From contig CAWHLA010000008.1 of assembly GCA_963830065.1 (NCBI GenBank), positions 310,001 through 374,000 of the forward strand: a DNA stretch of 64,000 nucleotides, in the 5' to 3' direction. A program made the position numbers and the translations under genes. Origin of the DNA: JACCZR01 sp963830065. Lineage in GTDB: Bacteria; Actinomycetota; Thermoleophilia; Solirubrobacterales; Thermoleophilaceae. Positions within the stretch are counted from its first letter, which is position 1. Every line of letters starts with the position of its first letter. Of the stretch, positions 16,361 to 24,372 are shown in pieces. Below the pieces are notes generated by a model. That model saw only the letters and a list, made by a program, of their open reading frames with translations, was not told where the DNA came from and searched no databases.

Positions 16361-16530
16361 GCGGGCTGGCGACGGTCATGCTCACCCAGGAGACACCCGG
16401 CCCTCCGCCGGGACCAGCGCCCTCGCCCCCCAGCCCCAGTCCGGGGCCCGGCCCGCCGCTGCCCGGGCCTGAGCAGCCGCCGCAGCCGCCGCAGCCGCCT
16501 CCGGGGCCCGAGCAGCCGCCCTCTATCTAG
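16357..16530 (+). CDS. Very short proline-rich peptide
   Basis: From a GTG at 16357, overlapping the previous stop, the frame encodes 57 residues, of which more than a third are proline (PGPPPGPAPSPPSPSPGPGP and PQPPQPPPGPEQPP). An ATG at 16378 is an alternative start. There are no cysteines and no membrane span. Coupling to the upstream gene and the clean proline/glutamine repeat favour a real peptide, but a chance frame in CCG-rich DNA is possible. The stop overlaps that of the convergent STAS gene. Confidence 0.35.
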   Translation: MSGLATVMLTQETPGPPPGPAPSPPSPSPGPGPPLPGPEQPPQPPQPPPGPEQPPSI

Positions 16531-16850
16531 GCCCCGCGCAGGTGGAGCGTCTCGGCGACGCCGGTCAACTCCAACACCCGGCGGGCGGCGCCCGCGGGCG
16601 CCACCACCGCGAAGCGAGACCCAGCGCGGGTCAGGCGCCGCTGGGCGTTCAGCAGGACGGCGATCCCGGAGGAGTCCAGGTGAGTGGTCTCGGTGAGGTC
16701 CACCACCACCTCCTCGGGCTGCTCGGCCACCTCTTCGCGCAGGACGTCGCCCAGCTCCCGCGCGGTCAGCAAGTCGATGTCGCCCTTGGGCTCGACGACG
16801 CGCACGCCGTCGTCCTCGGAGCGCGTGATCTCAAGTTCTGTACCTGCCAT
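16527..16850 (-). CDS. STAS-domain anti-sigma factor antagonist
   Basis: A 107-residue single STAS domain of the SpoIIAA/RsbV type. The phosphorylation loop is TTHLDSSGIAVLLNAQRR with the usual serine pair (about residues 58-59). Such proteins, when unphosphorylated, bind an RsbW-like kinase and free a SigB/SigF-type sigma factor. A SigF-type sigma gene lies 870 bases away on the other strand, but no RsbW-like anti-sigma gene is in the window, so the switch partner must be elsewhere. An AGGAGG ribosome binding site stands directly before the ATG. Confidence 0.85.
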   Translation of the reverse strand: MAGTELEITRSEDDGVRVVEPKGDIDLLTARELGDVLREEVAEQPEEVVVDLTETTHLDSSGIAVLLNAQRRLTRAGSRFAVVAPAGAARRVLELTGVAETLHLRGA

Positions 16851-16935
16851 GAAACCTCCTAGAGCGGACTTCTCCCTCGGAGGTCCGGCGCCTTCCCCTG
16901 CCGAGAAGGACCGTCCCTGCGGCTCCCAATTCTAG

Positions 16936-17592
16936 CTACGGGCGCCGGTTGGAAAGCAGATGGAGGCCGACCGAGGCCTTGTCGGGAGCGGGATGGCTGT
17001 GGACCTGCCAGCGCTCGCGAGCGCCCTCCAGGAACTCCGAAGCGGGCGGGCGGCCGGGGTCGGCGATCAGCACCTCCGAGCCCCCGTCGGTCAGCCGCGG
17101 CAGCAGATCCAGCAGTAGGCCCACGTTCGCGCGGTCGTACAGCACGTCGGAGGCCAGCACCAGCGGCCACGGGCCGCGCGCGACCAGCGGCTCAGCGCCC
17201 TGCCACGAGCACTGCAGCGCCTCGACCGCGACCTCGTTGAGCGCCGCGTTGCCGGCGGTCAGCTCGATCGCGGGAGCCGACCAGTCGGTCGCGGTCACCC
17301 GTCCTCCAGACCGGGCTGCGGCAATGGCCACCAGCCCCAGGCCGCACCCGAGCTCGAGCGTCGGTACCGCCCTCAAGGGGCGCACCGCGATCGCGCGGGC
17401 CAACGCGACCGAGCTCGACCACACCTCCGCCCAGTAGGGCAGCAGCTCCTCCCTGTCGAAGGCCTCCTCGGTGAGCAGCGCCTCCGAATCGGAGGGCCGC
17501 AGGAGCCTGACGTCGCCCCCGGGGAGCGCGACTATCTCCTCCTCGAGCACCTCTGCGCCAACCGAGGTTCCGATCTTTGGCGAAGAGGGCAT
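16936..17592 (-). CDS. Lysine/nicotinamide-type class I methyltransferase
   Basis: A 218-residue SAM-dependent methyltransferase. Motif I is LELGCGLGLVAIAAARSGG, motif II is VTATDWSAPAI, and LVLASDVLYDRANV corresponds to the D-V-x-Y post-motif typical of the METTL21/nicotinamide N-methyltransferase-like group (PF10294). In bacteria these are mostly uncharacterised protein or small-molecule methylases. The ATG at 17592 is the first plausible start. It faces the SigF gene across 123 bases. Confidence 0.75.
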   Translation of the reverse strand: MPSSPKIGTSVGAEVLEEEIVALPGGDVRLLRPSDSEALLTEEAFDREELLPYWAEVWSSSVALARAIAVRPLRAVPTLELGCGLGLVAIAAARSGGRVTATDWSAPAIELTAGNAALNEVAVEALQCSWQGAEPLVARGPWPLVLASDVLYDRANVGLLLDLLPRLTDGGSEVLIADPGRPPASEFLEGARERWQVHSHPAPDKASVGLHLLSNRRP

Positions 17593-17715
17593 ACTTGAGC
17601 CCAGACCGTAACGGCGCGGCTTGGCTTCGACGGCGCGGTTTCATCAGACGGGACGGACCTAGACCGACTCCGGTCTCCGGACGGACCTCCACCCACTGGA
17701 AGTCCAGGAGGCCAC

Positions 17716-18516
17716 GTGTCCGTAACCCTTGCCAGTCCCGCTGCACCCTCACTTCGCTCTCAGCCCGCCCGCGACCCCCGAGAGGTCCGTGACAACGAGC
17801 TGCTGATTCGTTACCACCGCCACGGCGACCTCGACGCCCGCGAGGCGCTCGCCGCGCGGTTCGTGCCCGTGGCCCGCGACCTCGCCTCGCGCTACCGCTA
17901 CACCAACGAGCCGCTCGAGGACCTCGTCCAGGTGGCCTGCCTGGGCCTCATGAAGGCCATCGATCGCTTCGAGCCGGGGCGTGGATCGCGCTTCATGAGC
18001 TACGCCGTGCCCACCATGGTCGGCGAGCTCAAGCGCCACTTCCGCGACAAGGGCTGGGCACTGCACGTGCCGCGCGAGCTCCAGGAGCGGGTGCTGAACG
18101 TCAACCGAGCCAGCGAGACGCTCTCCAAGCGCCTGCGACGGTCGCCGACCCCCCGTGAGATCGGAGCCGCGCTCCACATGCCCGCCGAGGCGGTCCTGGA
18201 GGCCCTGGAGGCGGGCACGGCGTACGACACCTCGTCGCTCGACTCGCCCCTGTCGGTCACCGAGGACGAGAGCGGCACGCTGATCGACACCCTCGGGTCA
18301 GAGGACGGCCGCTACGACTTCGTGGAGATGTCGGTGGCCGTGGCGCCCACCGTCAGGGCCCTGCCTCCGCGCGAGCGGGAGATCCTGCGCCTGCGCTTCG
18401 TGGACGATCTCACCCAGCGCGAGATCGGCGAGCGCGTCGGCGTCTCGCAGATGCACGTCTCCCGGCTGCTGCGCCGGGCCCTGGACAAGGTCAACGCGGC
18501 GGCAGCGACCGACTAG
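17716..18516 (+). CDS. SigB/SigF-type alternative RNA polymerase sigma factor
   Basis: A 266-residue sigma-70 family protein of the SigB/SigF/SigG group. Region 2 is ARDLASRYRYTNEPLEDLVQ followed by ACLGLMKAIDRFEPGRGSRF and SYAVPTMVGELKRHFRDKGW, the diagnostic box of this group. Region 3 is RLRRSPTPREIGAALH, and region 4 is LPPREREILRLRFVDDLTQR ending in the helix-turn-helix VSQMHVSRLLRRAL. It should direct a stress or differentiation regulon. AGGAGG at 17705-17710 sets the GTG start at 17716. Regulation by anti-sigma/STAS partner switching is expected from the family and is consistent with the nearby STAS gene. Confidence 0.9.
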   Translation: MSVTLASPAAPSLRSQPARDPREVRDNELLIRYHRHGDLDAREALAARFVPVARDLASRYRYTNEPLEDLVQVACLGLMKAIDRFEPGRGSRFMSYAVPTMVGELKRHFRDKGWALHVPRELQERVLNVNRASETLSKRLRRSPTPREIGAALHMPAEAVLEALEAGTAYDTSSLDSPLSVTEDESGTLIDTLGSEDGRYDFVEMSVAVAPTVRALPPREREILRLRFVDDLTQREIGERVGVSQMHVSRLLRRALDKVNAAAATD

Positions 18517-18517
18517 T

Positions 18518-18535
18518 TTGGCCCGTTCGGGGCAA
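18518..18535 (+). terminator. UUCG-type hairpin after the SigF gene
   Basis: TTGGCCC-GTTC-GGGGCAA pairs over 7 positions with one G-G mismatch, two bases after the sigma stop codon. A very similar hairpin follows the other sigma gene (31498-31516). Confidence 0.45.
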
Positions 18536-18572
18536 GGGGATGCCCGTTAGAGACAACGACCGAGGGAGAACG

Positions 18573-19642
18573 GTGGCGACCAACCGCAAGGAGAACCCGA
18601 CGCTTGCAGCGCACGTGGCCGAGGCCAGCGGGGCAGAGCGCGAGATCGAGTCCAACCTGGCGGCCCACCTGCTCTTGGTGACCCGCTCCAAGCACCAGGC
18701 ACTTCTCGAGCGCCAGCTCGAGAGCGCCAAGGCTCGCGTCGAGAGCCTGGACAGCCGCCTGAAGGAACTGGGCGGAAGCGTGCGCAGCATCCCCAAGCCG
18801 TCCAAGCCGGCGAAGCAGGTGAAGGGCGCGGCCAAGTCGGCCGAGCGCCGCGCCACCAAGATCGCGACCGGCGCCGCCTCGAAGGTCCGCGACGCGGGCG
18901 AGTTGCGCCGCGTGCTCGAGGCCGCCCGCGACGAGCAGGAGGAGGCGCTCAAGCAGACCGCCGCCTACAACTCGCTGCGCGCGCTGGCGAAGGCGTCCGG
19001 CGACAAGGACACCGCCAAGCTGGCCAAGCGACTGCGCGACGAGCACAAGGAATGGGCCAAGTTCCTCACCGACGAGCTCAAGTCGCTGTCGAAGAAGCTG
19101 GTCAAGGCGGAGTCCGAGGACCGAGACAAGGCGACCAGCAGGCGCCGCTCGGCCACAGCCAAGAAGGCGGCCTCGTCACGATCGTCCAACGGGCGCAAGT
19201 CATCCGGCCGCAGGTCGTCGGCGTCGAGCTCACGCAGGTCGTCGGCCTCAAGCGGGCGCAAGTCGTCGGCTTCCGGCGGGCGCAAGTCCTCGGCCTCGGG
19301 CGGGCGCAAGTCGACGGCCTCGGCTTCGCGCAGGTCGTCGGGCGCCAGCGCACGCAAGTCGTCGGGCTCGGCTTGCGCGCAGGTCGTCCGGCTCCACCGC
19401 GCGCAAGTCCTCCGGCTCCACCGCGCGCAAGTCGTCCGGCCTCGGCTTCGCGGAAGTCGTCGGGCTCCAGCGCGCGCAAGTCGTCCGCAAGCAAGCGGAC
19501 CGGCGGATCGACCGCGTCGAAGGCCCGCTCGACCGCGGCCAAGTCGCGCTCGACCGCCAGGTCGGGCTCGGGCGGCGCCCGGAAGTCGGGCTCCACCCGC
19601 TCGCGCAGCACCGCCAAGCGCAGCACCGCGAAGAGCAGCTGA
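18573..19642 (+). CDS. Histone H1-like protein: helical head with S/K/R/A-rich tail, two surplus bases
   Basis: About 355 residues once two surplus bases (near 19374 and 19441) are skipped. The first ~180 residues are helical; AYNSLRALAKASGDKDTAKL and EHKEWAKFLTDELKSL resemble the YciF/DUF892 ferritin-like bundle, while the part before is coiled coil. From ~19140 onward the protein is a lysine-, arginine-, serine- and alanine-rich tail of repeated (S/G)-R-K-S-S units, like eukaryotic H1 and bacterial Hc/HupB-type tails, which bind DNA non-specifically. Frame 0 holds to RKSSGSA; the repeat only continues as RKSS if one G is dropped and then one C, after which it ends RSRSTAKRSTAKSS at 19642. 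GAGGGAG before the GTG at 18573 sets the start. Nucleoid-associated function is inference from composition. Confidence 0.6.
19190..19500 (+). repeat. Degenerate tandem repeat encoding RKSS units
   Basis: Variants of CGCAAGTCGTCGGGCTC and CGCAGGTCGTCGGCCTC recur about every 24 to 30 bases through the tail of the H1-like gene. Repeats of this kind are prone to slippage, so the two frame breaks inside this stretch could be either sequencing errors or real length variation. Confidence 0.6.
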
Positions 19643-19667
19643 CCGCCAAGCCGGGTATCAACCCGGC

Positions 19668-20621
19668 GTGGCCGCAGTACCCGAGCATCCGACGGACCTC
19701 TCGGGACGCCGCTGGTGGCTGACCGTCAAGCGGACGTTCTCCGAGTTCCAGGAGGACAACCTCACCGACTGGGCGGCCGCCCTGACCTACTACGGGCTGC
19801 TCGCCCTGTTCCCGGCCCTGATCGCGCTGGTCTCGATCGTCGGGCTGGTGATGGACCCCGAGACCCTCACCGACGCGCTGACCGACGTGATCAGCGACCT
19901 CGGCCCCACCTCCGCGGTGGACACGTTCAAGGGGCCGATCGAGAGCATCGCGGGGTCGGACCGCACGGGTGTCGCGCTGCTGGTCCTCGGAGTGGTCGGG
20001 GCCCTGTTCTCGGCCTCCGCCTACGTGGGCGCCTTCGCCCGCGCGTCCAACGAGATCTACGAGACCCGCGAGGGCCGGCCCGTGTACAAGCTGCGCCCGG
20101 TCCAGATGCTGATCACGCTGGGCATGGTCCTGCTGCTGGCGGTGGTCCTGATGGCGCTGGTCATCAGCGGCCCGATCGCGGACGCGCTGAGCGAGGCGAT
20201 CGGCCTGGGCGACACCGGCCTGACGGTGTGGAACTACGCCAAGTGGCCCGGGCTGCTGCTCGTGGTCCTGCTGATGATCGCCGTCCTCTACTACACCGCC
20301 CCGAACGCCAAGCTGCCGAAGTTCCAGTGGATCTCGCCGGGCAGCGTGGTCGCGGTCGCGGTGTGGATCCTCGCCTCCGCCCTGTTCGCGGCCTACGTGT
20401 CGAACTTCGGCTCCTACAACAAGACCTACGGCACCCTCGGCGGCATCGTGACCCTGCTGGTCTGGATGTGGATCACCAACCTCGCCGTGCTCTTCGGCGC
20501 GGAGCTCAACTCCGAGCTCGAGCGCAGCCGCCAGCTCGAGGCCGGCACGCCCGGCGCCGAGCAGGAGCTGCAGCTCCCACCGCGCGACCCGCCGGACGAG
20601 GAGTCAGCGCCGGCGGACTAA
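19668..20621 (+). CDS. YihY/BrkB family inner-membrane protein
   Basis: A 317-residue polytopic membrane protein of the YihY/BrkB family (formerly annotated ribonuclease BN). The signature WAAALTYYGLLALFPALIAL is at residues ~32-51, followed by five further spans and the C-terminal GGIVTLLVWMWITNLAVLFGAELN box. The hydrophilic C-terminus ends in an acidic tail. The molecular role is unknown; transport or envelope functions are proposed for the family. The GTG at 19668 is chosen because it is the first start after the H1-like gene and leaves a short cytoplasmic head; the frame itself runs on upstream through the H1-like gene only because that gene uses the same phase. Confidence 0.85.
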   Translation: MAAVPEHPTDLSGRRWWLTVKRTFSEFQEDNLTDWAAALTYYGLLALFPALIALVSIVGLVMDPETLTDALTDVISDLGPTSAVDTFKGPIESIAGSDRTGVALLVLGVVGALFSASAYVGAFARASNEIYETREGRPVYKLRPVQMLITLGMVLLLAVVLMALVISGPIADALSEAIGLGDTGLTVWNYAKWPGLLLVVLLMIAVLYYTAPNAKLPKFQWISPGSVVAVAVWILASALFAAYVSNFGSYNKTYGTLGGIVTLLVWMWITNLAVLFGAELNSELERSRQLEAGTPGAEQELQLPPRDPPDEESAPAD

Positions 20622-20786
20622 CCCTCGTTGGCGTGCTCGGCAGCCCTCGTCCTCAGAGCCCTCGTCCCCGGAGCCCTCGTCGGTCTCCTCGTCGGGTTCA
20701 TCGGGCACGAACAGCTTCGCGTCGGTGTTGCCCTGCTCGGCCAGCTTGCGGTCCTCGGGGACCTCTTCCTCGCGTTCGGTTGACAT
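20618..20786 (-). CDS. Small acidic protein, frame broken by one surplus base
   Basis: Starting at the ATG at 20786 the frame gives MSTEREEEVPEDRKLAEQGN followed by TDAKLFVPDEPDEETDEG. Removing one C of the CCC at 20644-20646 lets it end as SEDEAAEHANEG with a TAG at 20618 (55 residues); as written it ends at 20604 with an arginine-rich tail that looks out of phase. A disordered acidic peptide of unknown function, convergent with and overlapping the BrkB gene stop. Confidence 0.4.
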
Positions 20787-20829
20787 GGGCTGACGCTGCC
20801 CCGGAAGCGGGTCACTAAACGCCTCGGCG

Positions 20830-20835
20830 TAGGGT
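20830..20835 (+). promoter_or_regulatory. Leaderless -10 TAGGGT of the FMN dehydrogenase gene
   Basis: TAGGGT, 6-base spacer CGCCCC, ATG at 20842. Confidence 0.5.
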
Positions 20836-20841
20836 CGCCCC

Positions 20842-22099
20842 ATGCGCGGTCCCGATCGACAGGAGGCGGTCTACCTCGACGGCGTCGGCAACCGCCGCCC
20901 CCGCATCCCCACCGACGCAACCCTGCTGGAGGAACGCGCCCGGTCGGCCATGCCCCCGGAGGCGTTCGCCTACATCGCCGGCGGGGCCGGCAGCGGGCGC
21001 ACGATGGAGTCCAACCGCGACGACTTCGGCCGCTGGCGAATCGTGCCGCGGATGCTGCGAGACGTCGGCGAGCGCGACACGGGCCGCGAGCTGTTCGGGC
21101 GCCGCCTGGCCTCGCCGTTCGTCCTGTCGCCCATCGGCGTGCTCGAGATGGTCGACCGCAAGGCCGATCTGGCGGTCGCGCGCGCCGCGCGTGAGTGCGG
21201 CGTGCCGATGACGTTCTCCAACCAGGCGTCGCACCCCATGGAGGCGTGCGCCCGCGAGCTCGGCGACGGCATGAGGCTGTTCCAGCTCTACTGGAGCACC
21301 TCGAACGACCTGGTCGAGAGCCTGGTGAAGCGGGCCGAGGCCTGCGGCTGCGAGGCAATCGTGGTCACGCTCGACACCACCCTGCTCGGCTGGCGCACGC
21401 GGGACCTCGACCTGGCCTACCTGCCCTTCCTGCGGGGAAAGGGCATCGCGCAGTACACGAGCGACCCCGTGTTCACCCGCCTCCTCGACGAGGAAACGCG
21501 ACGACGAGTCACCCCAGCCGCGACCGAGCCTCGGGGCGCTCCGGACCCTGCTCCAGCTTGTGCGCGCGTACCCCGAGCGGTTCGACCGCGCGCTGCTGTC
21601 GGGCCGCGCCCGAGCCGCGGTGCAGACGTTCATCCACATCTACTCGCGACCCTCGCTGACCTGGGACGACCTCCCGTTCCTGCGCGAGCGAACGGACCTG
21701 CCGATCGTGCTGAAGGGCATCCTCCACCCCGACGACGCCCGGCGCGCGATCGACGCGGGCATGAACGGCGTCTGGGTGTCCAACCACGGGGGCCGGCAGG
21801 TGGACGGCGCCACTTCGACGATCGCGGCCCTGCCGGGAATCGCCGCGGCGGTGGACGGCCGCGTGCCGATCGTGATGGACAGCGGGGTGCGGACCGGCGC
21901 GGATGCGTTCAAGGCACTCGCGTTAGGGGCGACCGCCGTGGGTATAGGGCGACCTCACTGCTACGCGCTGGCCATCGCCGGCGAGCGCGGTGTCCGCGAG
22001 GTGCTCGAGAACTTCCAGGCCGACTTCGACCTGACCATGGGCCTCGCGGGATGCCGCTCGCTCGGCGAGATCGGCGCCGAGACGCTGGAGGCCGTCTGA
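20842..22099 (+). CDS. FMN-dependent alpha-hydroxy-acid oxidase/dehydrogenase (lactate 2-monooxygenase-like), frame broken
   Basis: About 418 residues if one A of the AAA at 21494-21496 is removed. The N-terminal part (AYIAGGAGSG, RWRIVPRMLRDV, SPFVLSPIGV) and the C-terminal part (FLRERTDLPIVLKGILHPDD, the catalytic-histidine box WVSNHGGRQVDGA, VPIVMDSGVRTGADAFKALA) are both canonical for the flavin-dependent 2-hydroxy acid family, but lie in different phases. The join GAGGAA-CGCGACGACGAG restores a continuous product through PSLGALRTLLQLVRAYPE. The enzyme would oxidise lactate or another 2-hydroxy acid. A long insertion after the fourth strand and the overall length resemble lactate monooxygenases. 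Either an assembly error or a recent pseudogene. Confidence 0.75.
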
Positions 22100-22101
22100 C
22101 C

Positions 22102-23082
22102 TTGCGCTACTGGACCCAACTCGCAACCGAGCAGTTCCCGCCGGCCGACCTCGTGAAGCAGGCCGTGGAGACCGAGCGGTGGGGATTCGACGGGACTTGC
22201 CTGTCCGATCACTTCCAGCCCTGGTGGGAGCCGGGTGAGAGCGCACAGGCCTGGACGGTCCTGGGCGCGGTCGGACAGGCCACCGACCGGCTGCCACTGG
22301 GCACGGGCGTCACCGCGCCGGTGCACCGCTACCACCCCGCGGTGGTGGCGCAGGCCTTCGCCTCGCTGGAGTCGATGTTCCCCGGGCGAGTCTTCCTGGG
22401 CATCGGCTCGGGGGAGTCCCTGAACGAGACGCCTTGCGGCATGGACTGGCCCCCCGTGCGCGAGCAGGTGGACCGCATGGAGGAGGCGCTCGAGATCATC
22501 GACCGCCTGTTCGACGGCGAGCGACTCGACCACGACGGCCCCCACTTCCGCACCAAGCAGGCCTTCCTTCACACCCGTGGCGACCGCCGGCCGCCGGTCT
22601 ACGTCTCGGCCTTCGGCCCGCGCGCGGCGAAGATCGCCGCCCGGTGGGCGGACGGGCTGTGGACCCTGGGCGACCCCGAGCAGGTCACCGACCTGATCGA
22701 CGTCTACCGGGGCGCCTGCGAGGACGAGGGCAAGGAGCCGGGCGAGATCATCCTCCAGGCCGGGTTCTCCTGGGCCGAGGACGACGATGCCGCGCTGGCC
22801 GGCGCGACGGTGTGGAAGGCCACGCAGCCGCCCGAGTACTACCGCGAGGACCACAGTGACCCCGCGGAGATGCAGCGCAAGGCCCAGGAGGAGATCTCCG
22901 ACGAGGAGTTCAAGGAGGGCTACATCGTGTCCTCCGACCCCTCGGTCCACATCGAGCGAATCCGCGAGCTCGAGCAGCTCGGGGCCACGGTCGTGTGCCT
23001 GCAGAACGGGTCGGGCGCCGATCCGCACGGCGCCCTGCGCGTGTACGGGGAGCAGGTGCTGCCCGTGCTCCGGGGTGGCTGA
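22102..23082 (+). CDS. F420-dependent LLM-class oxidoreductase (G6PDH-like group)
   Basis: A 326-residue luciferase-like TIM-barrel protein. LSDHFQPWWEPGESAQAW, GTGVTAPVHRYHPAVVAQAF, FLGIGSGESLNE and the late PPVYVSAFGPRAAKIAARWA correspond to the group that includes F420-dependent glucose-6-phosphate dehydrogenases and related F420 enzymes (TIGR03557 type). It should transfer hydride between F420 and an unidentified substrate. It begins with TTG at 22102, three bases after the preceding stop, with CTGGAGG about 10 bases upstream serving as ribosome binding site. Confidence 0.82.
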   Translation: MRYWTQLATEQFPPADLVKQAVETERWGFDGTCLSDHFQPWWEPGESAQAWTVLGAVGQATDRLPLGTGVTAPVHRYHPAVVAQAFASLESMFPGRVFLGIGSGESLNETPCGMDWPPVREQVDRMEEALEIIDRLFDGERLDHDGPHFRTKQAFLHTRGDRRPPVYVSAFGPRAAKIAARWADGLWTLGDPEQVTDLIDVYRGACEDEGKEPGEIILQAGFSWAEDDDAALAGATVWKATQPPEYYREDHSDPAEMQRKAQEEISDEEFKEGYIVSSDPSVHIERIRELEQLGATVVCLQNGSGADPHGALRVYGEQVLPVLRGG

Positions 23083-23092
23083 AGCCACGGCG

Positions 23093-23098
23093 TAGGCT
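23093..23098 (+). promoter_or_regulatory. Leaderless -10 TAGGCT of the LLM oxidoreductase gene at 23105
   Basis: TAGGCT, spacer GCCCCC, ATG at 23105; the spacer has no purine run, so a ribosome binding site is excluded. Confidence 0.55.
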
Positions 23099-23104
23099 GC
23101 CCCC

Positions 23105-23941
23105 ATGGCCTCGCTCGGCGTCTTCCTCACTCCTGAGGCGGCACGTGCGGAGGAGCTGGTGGCCGTCGCACGGGCCGCGGACGAGGAGGGGCTCTCCTAC
23201 GTCGCGGTGCAGGACCACCCCTACCAGCGCCGCTTCCTCGACACCTGGACGCTGCTGAGCTACCTGGCGGCCGCCACCCAGCGCGTCGGCCTGCTGCCCG
23301 ACGTGGCCAATCTGCCCCTGCGCCCGCCGGCGGTACTGGCGAAGTCGGCGGCCAGCCTCGACGTCCTGAGCGGCGGTCGGGTGGAGCTGGGTCTGGGCGC
23401 CGGCGCGTTCTGGGAAGGGATCGAGGCGCTGGGCGGCCCGGTGCGTTCGCCCGGCGAGTCGGTCGAGGCGCTGGACCAGGCGATCGAGGTGATCCGCGCC
23501 ATGTGGGCCGCCGACGGGCCGGTGGACGCCGGCGGGGAGACCTACTCGCTGAGCGGGGCCAAGCCGGGCCCCGCGCCCGCTCATCCGATCGGCATCTGGC
23601 TTGGCGCCTACGGCCCGCGCATGCTGCGGCTGACCGGCCGCGCCGCCGACGGCTGGCTGCCCAGCCTCCCCCGCCTGCCGCTGGACGAGGTGCCGGCGCG
23701 CCAGCAGGCCATCGACGAGGCGGCGCGCAAGGCCGGGCGCGATCCCTCCGACGTGCGCCGGGTGGCGAACGTGTCGAGCCGTGAGGGCTTCCTCGAGGGC
23801 CCAGCCGGCGGCTGGGGCGACGAGTTGGCGGGTGTGGCCGAACGGCTGGGCTTCGACACCTTCCTGGCCCCGGCCGCGACCGTCGACGAGGTCCGCGAGC
23901 TGGGCGAAGCCGGCCGGCGCCTGGCGGAGCTCAGCGGCTGA
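23105..23941 (+). CDS. LLM-class flavin/F420-dependent oxidoreductase
   Basis: A 278-residue luciferase-like monooxygenase-fold protein, shorter than its neighbour. The boxes VAVQDHPYQRRFLDTWTLLS, LGLGAGAFWEGIEALGG, IGIWLGAYGPRMLRLTGRAA and ADGWLPSL are typical. No partner flavin reductase is encoded nearby. Substrate unknown; F420 rather than FMN use is plausible from lineage but not shown. It has its own promoter although it follows the previous gene by only 22 bases. Confidence 0.8.
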   Translation: MASLGVFLTPEAARAEELVAVARAADEEGLSYVAVQDHPYQRRFLDTWTLLSYLAAATQRVGLLPDVANLPLRPPAVLAKSAASLDVLSGGRVELGLGAGAFWEGIEALGGPVRSPGESVEALDQAIEVIRAMWAADGPVDAGGETYSLSGAKPGPAPAHPIGIWLGAYGPRMLRLTGRAADGWLPSLPRLPLDEVPARQQAIDEAARKAGRDPSDVRRVANVSSREGFLEGPAGGWGDELAGVAERLGFDTFLAPAATVDEVRELGEAGRRLAELSG

Positions 23942-23973
23942 GCCGCTTCTGCAGCTCGCGCCCGCGCCAGTGG

Positions 23974-24360
23974 CTACCGGGGGCTGTCCTCGCCCTCGGG
24001 CAGGCGGCCGTCGCGGCCCACGTAGCCGTCCTTGCCGCCGGTGATCAGCACGAGCACCGGCTCGTCGCCGGGGTTTCCCATCTGACGCACGGTCGCCGCG
24101 TCCACGCGGGCCAGGCCGCCGGGGCCGAGCCTCTGCGTGGTTCCGTCGCCGAAGGTGATCTCGAGCTCGCCCCGGTGGACGAAGTACAGCTCCTCCTGCT
24201 CGTCGTGGAAGTGGCGACCGGCCGTGTAGTGCGGCGGCAGCTCGATCCCGTTGACGCCGAAAGCGGTGACGCCGAGCTCCCTGCGGACCTTGCGAAAGCC
24301 CGGTCCGTCACCCAGCTCGTCGATGTTCGCGACGGCCCATCCGTCGCCCTCGGTGGCCAC
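23974..24360 (-). CDS. Single-domain cupin protein
   Basis: A 128-residue beta-barrel cupin. Metal-binding motif 1 is GRHFHDEQEELYFVHRGELE (histidines and glutamates of H-x-H-x(4-5)-E) and motif 2 is GGLARVDAATVRQMGNPGD, in which the usual second histidine is replaced by V/R, so metal binding may use three ligands. Function cannot be assigned; small cupins include isomerases, dioxygenases and sensors. The GTG start at 24360 is supported by TAGGCT six bases upstream. Confidence 0.78.
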   Translation of the reverse strand: MATEGDGWAVANIDELGDGPGFRKVRRELGVTAFGVNGIELPPHYTAGRHFHDEQEELYFVHRGELEITFGDGTTQRLGPGGLARVDAATVRQMGNPGDEPVLVLITGGKDGYVGRDGRLPEGEDSPR

Positions 24361-24366
24361 GGCGGC

Positions 24367-24372
24367 AGCCTA
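24367..24372 (-). promoter_or_regulatory. Leaderless -10 TAGGCT of the cupin gene
   Basis: On the minus strand TAGGCT-GCCGCC-GTG, ending at the start at 24360. It lies within the stop region of the ABC-2 permease gene, giving the cupin independent expression from the upstream efflux operon. Confidence 0.5.

Noticed and set aside
17600..17660. GGCTTGGCTTCGACGGC resembles the 5' end of tmRNA
   Set aside because: The interval to the sigma gene is only 123 bases, there is no tag-peptide frame or tRNA-like 3' end, so it cannot be an ssrA gene.
19190..19500. Regular repeats considered as CRISPR-like
   Set aside because: Units are in-frame codon repeats for RKSS without unique spacers of constant length.
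18540..20621. A single 693-codon fusion of the H1-like protein and BrkB
   Set aside because: The middle (about 19374-19667) is out of phase with the RKSS repeat, which ends properly at 19642 in another frame; BrkB has its own GTG at 19668.
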